From Alphaproteobacteria bacterium (GTDB lineage Bacteria > Pseudomonadota > Alphaproteobacteria > Rhizobiales > BM303), in the NCBI GenBank assembly GCA_024275895.1, contig JAJRYE010000076.1:1-37990 (forward strand): a stretch of DNA of 37,990 nt, written 5' to 3'. Positions 33,409 to 37,990 of the stretch are shown here, piece by piece. The notes under the pieces were generated by a model. The model saw only the letters and a program-made list of their open reading frames with translations, did no database searches and was not told the DNA's origin. The translations under genes were made by a program, and so were the position numbers. The number at the start of each line of letters is the position of its first letter. Positions within the stretch are counted from its first letter, which is position 1.

Positions 33409-34842
33409 TTATTTTAGGAGTGATGTGTAGAGTTTGATATATTCGCGCGCCGGGGGCTGCCAGGAAAAATCCTGTTTCATGGCGTTGCGCTGTAATTTTA
33501 ACCAGGCGGGGGCGTCCTTGTAATGGGCGACGGCGCGTCTGACGGCGCCGCGCAAGGCCGCGGCGCTGGGCGCATCAAAGACAAAACCGGTGCCGTTTTT
33601 ATCTTGCGCGATATCCAGCACCGTATCGGCCAGCCCGCCGGTGCGCCGCACGATGGGGGCGGTGCCATAGCTCAGGGCATAAAGCTGGGTGAGGCCGCAA
33701 GGCTCAAAGCGCGACGGCATCAGGAACATATCGCTTGCCGCGATAATCCGGTGCGAGAGGTCTTCAAAATAAGCAATCGTGGCGCTCATGGCGGGGTTTT
33801 GCTCCGCAAGCTGCCTTACGGCTTTTTCCCAGCGGGCATCGCCGGTACCCAGAACCGCCACCTGAGCGCCCATCGCGATGATATCGGGAATGACCTCAAG
33901 AACAAGATCAATTCCCTTTTGCTCCACCAGCCGTGAAACCACGCCAAAAAGCGGCGCACCGGCAAGCTCCGGCAGGCCAAGCTCAGCCTGAAGCGCCGCC
34001 TTGTTCACGGCCTTTCTGCCCAGGGATCGCGAGGTGTAGTTCCGGGTAATGAAGGGGTCATTTTGCGGGCTCCAGATGGCGGTGTCAATGCCGTTGACAA
34101 TACCGCTCAGCCGCTCTGATCTGGCCTGCAGAATCCCCTCCATGCCATAGCCGAATTCCGGCGTCTGGATTTCGTTCGCATATGTCCGGCTCACGGTGGT
34201 GATGTGATCGGCATAAAAAATGCCGGATTTGAGATAACAGACATCGCCGTAAAACTCCAGCCCTTCGGGCGAGAAGGCGGATTGGGGAAGACGTATCCGG
34301 TCAAGAACATCGCGCGAAAACCGCCCCTGATATTGCAGATTATGGATGGTGAACACCGATTTGACCGCGTGGTTGCCCTGAAATTCCAGATAGGCGGGGA
34401 TGAGCCCGCTCTGCCAGTCATTGGCATGGATAATGTCGGGCTGCCAGCCAGCCGGATTGCCGGTATCGGCCAGTGACGCCGCGGCATGAGAGAACGCCGC
34501 AAAGCGCGTGTCATTATCGGGCCACTCCGCGCCATCCTCACGCTGATAGGGGCCGCCTGGACGATCATAAAGCTGCGGGCAATCAAGCAGCAGCAGCTTC
34601 ATATCGCTGCCAGGCATGGCGCTTTCGATCAGCCGCATGGCGCCGGTTCCAAACGGGTCGCCCAGAGGAAAAACCGCGCCGTGATTGCCGATAGCCTCCA
34701 GCACCTGTTTATAGGCCGGCAGCATGATGCGGACATCATGCCCGAGCCCGGCAAGGGCAAAGGGCAGTGCCCCGGCCACATCGGCCAGACCGCCGGTTTT
34801 TATCAGCGGGTAAACTTCAGAAGCGGCAAACAGAATTTTCAT
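33409..34842 (-). CDS. glgA: Glycogen synthase (ADP-glucose type)
   Basis: GlgA adds glucose from ADP-glucose to the growing chain. The 477-residue GT5 protein starts with MKILFAASEVYPLIKTGGLADVAGALP, containing the ADP-glucose-binding KTGGL, and has further family stretches HANDWQSGLIPAYL, FTIHNLQYQG, NGIDTAIWSPQND and, in the C-terminal lobe, MPSRFEPCGLTQLYALSYGTAPIVRRTGGLADTV. It is the first gene of glgA-glgP on the minus strand, with a TTGACT-N17-GATAAC promoter upstream. No ADP-glucose pyrophosphorylase gene (glgC) is found in the window, so its substrate must be supplied from elsewhere. Confidence 0.97.
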   Translation of the reverse strand: MKILFAASEVYPLIKTGGLADVAGALPFALAGLGHDVRIMLPAYKQVLEAIGNHGAVFPLGDPFGTGAMRLIESAMPGSDMKLLLLDCPQLYDRPGGPYQREDGAEWPDNDTRFAAFSHAAASLADTGNPAGWQPDIIHANDWQSGLIPAYLEFQGNHAVKSVFTIHNLQYQGRFSRDVLDRIRLPQSAFSPEGLEFYGDVCYLKSGIFYADHITTVSRTYANEIQTPEFGYGMEGILQARSERLSGIVNGIDTAIWSPQNDPFITRNYTSRSLGRKAVNKAALQAELGLPELAGAPLFGVVSRLVEQKGIDLVLEVIPDIIAMGAQVAVLGTGDARWEKAVRQLAEQNPAMSATIAYFEDLSHRIIAASDMFLMPSRFEPCGLTQLYALSYGTAPIVRRTGGLADTVLDIAQDKNGTGFVFDAPSAAALRGAVRRAVAHYKDAPAWLKLQRNAMKQDFSWQPPAREYIKLYTSLLK

Positions 34843-34878
34843 GATGTAACTCTTTGACAGCTGTCGCTCCAGAGCCGA

Positions 34879-34907
34879 GTTATCAGGTCTTGAGCGGGAT
34901 GAGTCAA
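34879..34907 (-). promoter_or_regulatory. Predicted sigma-70 promoter of glgA-glgP
   Basis: On the minus strand TTGACT (complement of 34902-34907), 17 bases and GATAAC (complement of 34879-34884) form a good promoter about 37 bp before the glgA start. Confidence 0.6.
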
Positions 34908-35102
34908 CACAACTTATACCGCAAGCTCAAATGATTTGTTCAAGCCTGTCGCAACTATGAACCGTTGCGCCAGATCAGACCGGACACCTGAATTCCCTCA
35001 CAGTTGAAAATTACTGACCGGAGCTTTTAGTCGAGAGGACCTTGTCTCTCTCCAGGGCCGAAATACAGGTGGGCGAGGGGTTTGGTTCGTAAGGCTTAAA
35101 CT

Positions 35103-35118
35103 CCAGATTTTCATCTGG
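35103..35118 (-). terminator. Weak hairpin downstream of the deaminase gene
   Basis: CCAGAT/ATCTGG make a 6-bp perfect stem with a 4-base loop (GAAA when read on the minus strand, a stable tetraloop type), 25 bp after the stop at 35143. The following bases AGTTTAA are only weakly T-rich, so termination is possible but not certain. Confidence 0.35.
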
Positions 35119-35142
35119 TCTCATACTCCGGCAATACGAAGT

Positions 35143-36423
35143 TTAATCCGCAGTGACAAAATTGACGGAACCGGCCTTGCCGCCCAGCGTCAGTTCGGGA
35201 TGTGAGCGCCGGGTTGTTGCAATCACATGGCCGCGCCGAATGACATAAAGCCTTGCCGGGCGCAGCCGGATGGCGTCAAAGGCACTCTGACAATCGAGGA
35301 TGACCAGATCGGCAAAATTGCCCGGTGCAATACCGTAATGGTCAAGCTGCATTGCGGCGGCGGCGTTTTTCGTCACCGCGTCAAAACAGCTCTGGATTTG
35401 CCCTTGCGAGGTCATCTGCCCCACATGCAGCCCCATGGAGGCAACCTCCAGCATGTCGTGAGAGCCAAAAGCATACCACGGGTCCATGACACAATCATGG
35501 CCAAAAGCGGTATTGATACCCGCTTCAAAAAGTTCTTTTACCCGGGTCATGCCGCGCCGCTTGGGATAGCTGTCGTGACGCCCCTGCAAGGTGATGTTAA
35601 TCAGCGGATTGGCAATCACATGTATCTGCGCCCCGGCCATCAGGGGAAGAAGCTTCGAGACATAGTAATTATCCATCGAATGCATGGAGGTAAGATGCGA
35701 GCCCGCAACCCGCCCCTCCATACCCAGATGGCAGGTCTCGGCGCTCAAGGTTTCGATATGGCGCGAGAGCGGATCATCGCTTTCATCGCAGTGCATATCT
35801 ACCAGCAGCCCCCTGTCAGCGGCGATCCTCATAAGCTGGCGCACTGATTCAGCGCCCTCGGACATGGTGCGCTCAAAATGCGGAATGCCGCCGACCACAT
35901 CGACCCCCATATCCAGCGCGCGCTCAAGATTGTCTCTTGATCCCGCGCTGCGCAGAAATCCGTCCTGGGGAAAGGCGACAAGCTGGATATCCATAAAGGG
36001 TTTCATGGTCTCGCGCACATCCAGCAGGGCCTCGACGGCAAGCAGGCGCGCATCGGTGATATCGACATGCGAGCGCAGGCCCAGCGTGCCGCGGGCGATT
36101 GACCAGCGGCAAAACTCCATGGCGCGGGCGTGAAAGTCTTCAACCGTCAGGGCAGGTTTCAATTCCCCCCAGATTTCAATGCCTTCCAGCAAGGTGCCGG
36201 AGCGGTTGATGCGCGGCCGCCCGCGGGCGAGCACCGAATCAAGATGAAAATGGGCATCGACAAAAGGCGCGGTGACAAAACAGCCTTCCGCGTCAATGAT
36301 CTTTACTGCCTCGGCCCTGATATCCGGCGTTACCGCTTCAATCCGGCCGTATTTAACCGCAATATCGATGCTCGCATCATGATCACCCAGCCTTGCGTTT
36401 TTAATCAGAAGATCCAGCATCAT
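35143..36423 (-). CDS. codA: Cytosine deaminase-like amidohydrolase
   Basis: The 426-residue metal-dependent hydrolase matches cytosine deaminase: FVDAHFHLDSVL (metal-binding HxH), DMHCDESDD, SHLTSMHSMDNYY and GHDCVMDPWYAFGSHDML, which carry the metal histidines, the catalytic Glu and the metal Asp of the CodA group. It would convert cytosine, or a related amino-heterocycle, to uracil and ammonia in the cytosol. The open frame extends 84 codons upstream into the permease gene, but AAGGGGG before the ATG pair at 36423/36420 marks the start. It follows the permease by 8 bp, so deaminase and importer belong to one operon for base or nucleoside use. A related substrate (for example isoguanine or a pyrimidine derivative) cannot be excluded. 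Confidence 0.82.
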   Translation of the reverse strand: MMLDLLIKNARLGDHDASIDIAVKYGRIEAVTPDIRAEAVKIIDAEGCFVTAPFVDAHFHLDSVLARGRPRINRSGTLLEGIEIWGELKPALTVEDFHARAMEFCRWSIARGTLGLRSHVDITDARLLAVEALLDVRETMKPFMDIQLVAFPQDGFLRSAGSRDNLERALDMGVDVVGGIPHFERTMSEGAESVRQLMRIAADRGLLVDMHCDESDDPLSRHIETLSAETCHLGMEGRVAGSHLTSMHSMDNYYVSKLLPLMAGAQIHVIANPLINITLQGRHDSYPKRRGMTRVKELFEAGINTAFGHDCVMDPWYAFGSHDMLEVASMGLHVGQMTSQGQIQSCFDAVTKNAAAAMQLDHYGIAPGNFADLVILDCQSAFDAIRLRPARLYVIRRGHVIATTRRSHPELTLGGKAGSVNFVTAD

Positions 36424-36431
36424 CCGCCCCC

Positions 36432-37376
36432 TTAAATCCGGTCGCCGCGCCGGAACGGCACCAGCAGGGCCTTGGGATAGCGCATGCGTTTGGAGATGAT
36501 GATCATCACGCCGATGGAGAGCAGATAGGGCAGCATGAGGAAAAACTGATACGGGATTACACCTCCGGCCAGTTGCTGGGCGCGCACCTGAAAGGCATCC
36601 AGCCCGGCAAACAGCAATGCGCCCAGCAGCGCCCTTCCCGGTTTCCAGGAGGCAAAAATCACCAGCGCGATGCAAATCCAGCCGCGCCCGTTGATCATCC
36701 CAAAGAAAAAGGCGTCAAAGGCCGATATGGTCAGATACGCGCCGCCAACCGCCATCATGGCGCTTCCGACCATTACTGCGCCGGTGCGGATATGCAGAAC
36801 ATCTATGCCCTGCGCCTCCAGCGCCACCGGATTCTCGCCCGCCATGCGCACCGCCAGCCCAAGAGGCGTGCGGTAAAGCGCATAAAGGGTAACGGGGATA
36901 ATGGCCAGCGCCAGATAGGTCATGGCGGTATGGGAGAAGAACGCCTCACCGAAGAAGGGCAGATCGGACAGATAGGGAATTTCAAGCGGCTGGAAGGGGG
37001 TGATCTTGGGCGGTGTTGTCGAGTTGGGCAGGAACATGCGGAAGATAAAATAGCTTAAAGATGAGGCCAGCAGGGTTATGCCGATCCCCGAGACATGCTG
37101 CGAGAGACCAAGATGTACCGTGAATATGGCATGCAGCAATCCGAACAGCGCGCCGATAAAGGCGGCAAAAGCCACCGCGCCCCAAAGATCACCGCCCTGA
37201 TACACCCACATCCAGCCCGCCATGGCGCCCATGGTCATGATGCCCTCAATGCCCAGATTGAGCACCCCGGCGCGCTCGCATATGAGCTCGCCAATGGTGC
37301 CGAAAATAAGCGGCGCCGCGATCCTGAGCATCGCGGCCCAGAATCCGGCGGAAACAAACAGCTCAAACCACTCCAT
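36432..37376 (-). CDS. Nucleoside/BMP-type ABC transporter permease (second subunit)
   Basis: The 314-residue inner-membrane permease has the hallmark N-terminal stretch PLIFGTIGELICERAGVLNLGIEGIMTMGAMAGW (residues about 18-52), common to permeases that work with BmpA/Med-type lipoproteins importing nucleosides, and several further helices. The start at 37376 is chosen over an upstream ATG because it overlaps the stop of the preceding permease (ATGA) and begins MEWFELFVSAGFW. It pairs with the truncated permease upstream. The deaminase downstream suggests pyrimidine bases or nucleosides as cargo, but this is inference. ATPase and binding protein genes should lie beyond the right edge. Confidence 0.88.
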   Translation of the reverse strand: MEWFELFVSAGFWAAMLRIAAPLIFGTIGELICERAGVLNLGIEGIMTMGAMAGWMWVYQGGDLWGAVAFAAFIGALFGLLHAIFTVHLGLSQHVSGIGITLLASSLSYFIFRMFLPNSTTPPKITPFQPLEIPYLSDLPFFGEAFFSHTAMTYLALAIIPVTLYALYRTPLGLAVRMAGENPVALEAQGIDVLHIRTGAVMVGSAMMAVGGAYLTISAFDAFFFGMINGRGWICIALVIFASWKPGRALLGALLFAGLDAFQVRAQQLAGGVIPYQFFLMLPYLLSIGVMIIISKRMRYPKALLVPFRRGDRI

Positions 37377-37990
37377 CAGCCCCGCCTCACCTTGTAATTC
37401 GTGAACATCAGTGAAACGAGGACGCTCAGCACACACAGCGCCACCATGACATCGGCGATATAGGTCGGGATATTGACCGCCCGGCTCATGGAATCGGAGC
37501 CGACATATATCCCGGCCAGAAAGATGGCGGAGACGATCACGCCGAGCGGATGCAGATTGGCCAGCATGGCGACCGCAATGCCCGAATAGCCAAAGCCGGG
37601 GGAAAGATCGAGGGTCAGATAGCCCTTGGTGCCCGCAACCTCGGTAATCCCCGCCATCCCGGCCAGACCGCCCGACAACATGGCGACCAGAATGACGGTG
37701 CGGTTGATGGGGATCCCGGCAAAACGGGCGGCATTGGCGTTAGCCCCCACGGCGCGGATTTCAAACCCCCAGATGGTGTAGCGCATCAAAGCCCAGACGA
37801 TACCGGCGGCGGCAAGGGCGACCAGAAAGCCCATATGCAACCTTGTGCGCGTAAGAAGCGCGGGCAAAACCCCCTCGTCGATAATCGAGGCCGATTGCGG
37901 CCAGCCCATGGACATGGGGTCCTTTATGGGCCCTTCGAGCAGGTAATTGACAAACAGTAAAATCACGAAATTGAGCAGCAAGGTGGTGAC
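37376..37990 (-). CDS. Nucleoside/BMP-type ABC transporter permease (first subunit), 5' end outside window
   Basis: The frame stays open to the right edge, so the N-terminal part is missing. The visible C-terminal portion of about 204 residues includes LLLNFVILLFVNYLLEGPIKDPMSMGWPQS, TIWGFEIRAVGANANAARFAGIPINRTVILVAMLSGGLAGMAG and GFGYSGIAVAMLANLHPLGVI, typical of the larger permease of BMP-type nucleoside importers. The segment AVGANANAARFAGIP is the cytoplasmic loop that contacts the ATPase. Its stop overlaps the start of the next permease. Substrate inference as for its partner. Confidence 0.85.
   Translation of the reverse strand, partial: VTTLLLNFVILLFVNYLLEGPIKDPMSMGWPQSASIIDEGVLPALLTRTRLHMGFLVALAAAGIVWALMRYTIWGFEIRAVGANANAARFAGIPINRTVILVAMLSGGLAGMAGITEVAGTKGYLTLDLSPGFGYSGIAVAMLANLHPLGVIVSAIFLAGIYVGSDSMSRAVNIPTYIADVMVALCVLSVLVSLMFTNYKVRRG

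Larger units (their letters stand above)
34843..35142. other. Non-coding 300-bp region between glgA and the cytosine deaminase gene
   Basis: No ORF of meaningful length or tRNA-like structure is seen. The region holds the glgA promoter (34879-34907), a small perfect dyad CAAAT-G-ATTTG at 34928-34938 just upstream of it, a 6-bp hairpin at 34950-34969 (CGCAAC/GTTGCG) and a 6-bp hairpin at 35103-35118 near the end of the deaminase gene. Bases 34970-35100 show nothing that can be named. Confidence 0.6.

Noticed and set aside
36424-36675. Extension of the cytosine deaminase by 84 codons into the permease gene
   Set aside because: The extra part is Arg/Pro/His-rich antisense-like sequence without family match, and a good ribosome site stands before the ATG pair at 36423/36420.
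1-37990. Mobile elements, prophage, CRISPR or tRNA genes
   Set aside because: No transposase, integrase, terminal repeats, regular spacer-repeat array or tRNA-like cloverleaf was recognised on reading; the gene content is metabolic and transport throughout.

Overview
The window looks like a chromosomal segment of a GC-rich, heterotrophic alphaproteobacterium. The pointers are a Rhizobium-type glycerol ABC transporter (GlpSTPQUV layout, with the small DUF2160 membrane protein), a long trifunctional-type PutA without the DNA-binding ribbon-helix-helix, DctB/DctD-type regulation and tightly packed operons with many ATGA overlaps. The order within the class cannot be fixed from the sequence alone. 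No rRNA, tRNA, CRISPR array, transposase or integrase was seen.

Layout. (1) 1-4380: a small isochorismatase-family hydrolase (+), preceded by a striking palindrome, converging on putA (-), which oxidises proline to glutamate. (2) 4437-17252: a glycerol / glycerol-3-phosphate block. On the minus strand glpV-glpS-glpT-glpP-glpQ-glpU encode a glycerol ABC importer; on the plus strand glpR, glpD and a glpC-like/glpA/glpB set encode the repressor and two different types of glycerol-3-phosphate dehydrogenase. Phased TTTCGTT-like direct repeats overlap the predicted promoters of both arms and are probably GlpR operators. glpQ carries one in-frame TAA. (3) 17300-23970: a DctB-like sensor kinase, a DctD-like sigma-54 activator, then a TAXI-type solute receptor and a fused TRAP permease. 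A near-perfect -24/-12 promoter lies between the activator and the receptor gene, and a strong hairpin terminator lies between receptor and permease. The receptor gene also has an in-frame TAA. (4) 24155-34842: glycogen metabolism. A small DUF2934/helix-hairpin-helix ORF (with an in-frame TAG) is followed by glgB, glgX and malQ (+), converging on glgA-glgP (-). glgC is not in the window. (5) 35143-37990: a cytosine deaminase-like amidohydrolase and two permeases of a nucleoside/BMP-type ABC importer (-), the last one cut by the window edge.

How they work together: imported glycerol would be phosphorylated elsewhere (no glpK is here), and glycerol-3-phosphate passed to the quinone pool by GlpD and/or GlpABC. 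The two-component system most likely switches on the TAXI-TRAP importer through sigma-54. The glycogen genes cover synthesis (GlgA, GlgB), phosphorolysis (GlgP), debranching (GlgX) and maltodextrin recycling (MalQ). The most unexpected signals are three single in-frame stop codons in otherwise well preserved genes, a GlpS/GlpT ATPase pair whose deviations all fall into one of the two composite ATP sites, and the phased operator repeats.
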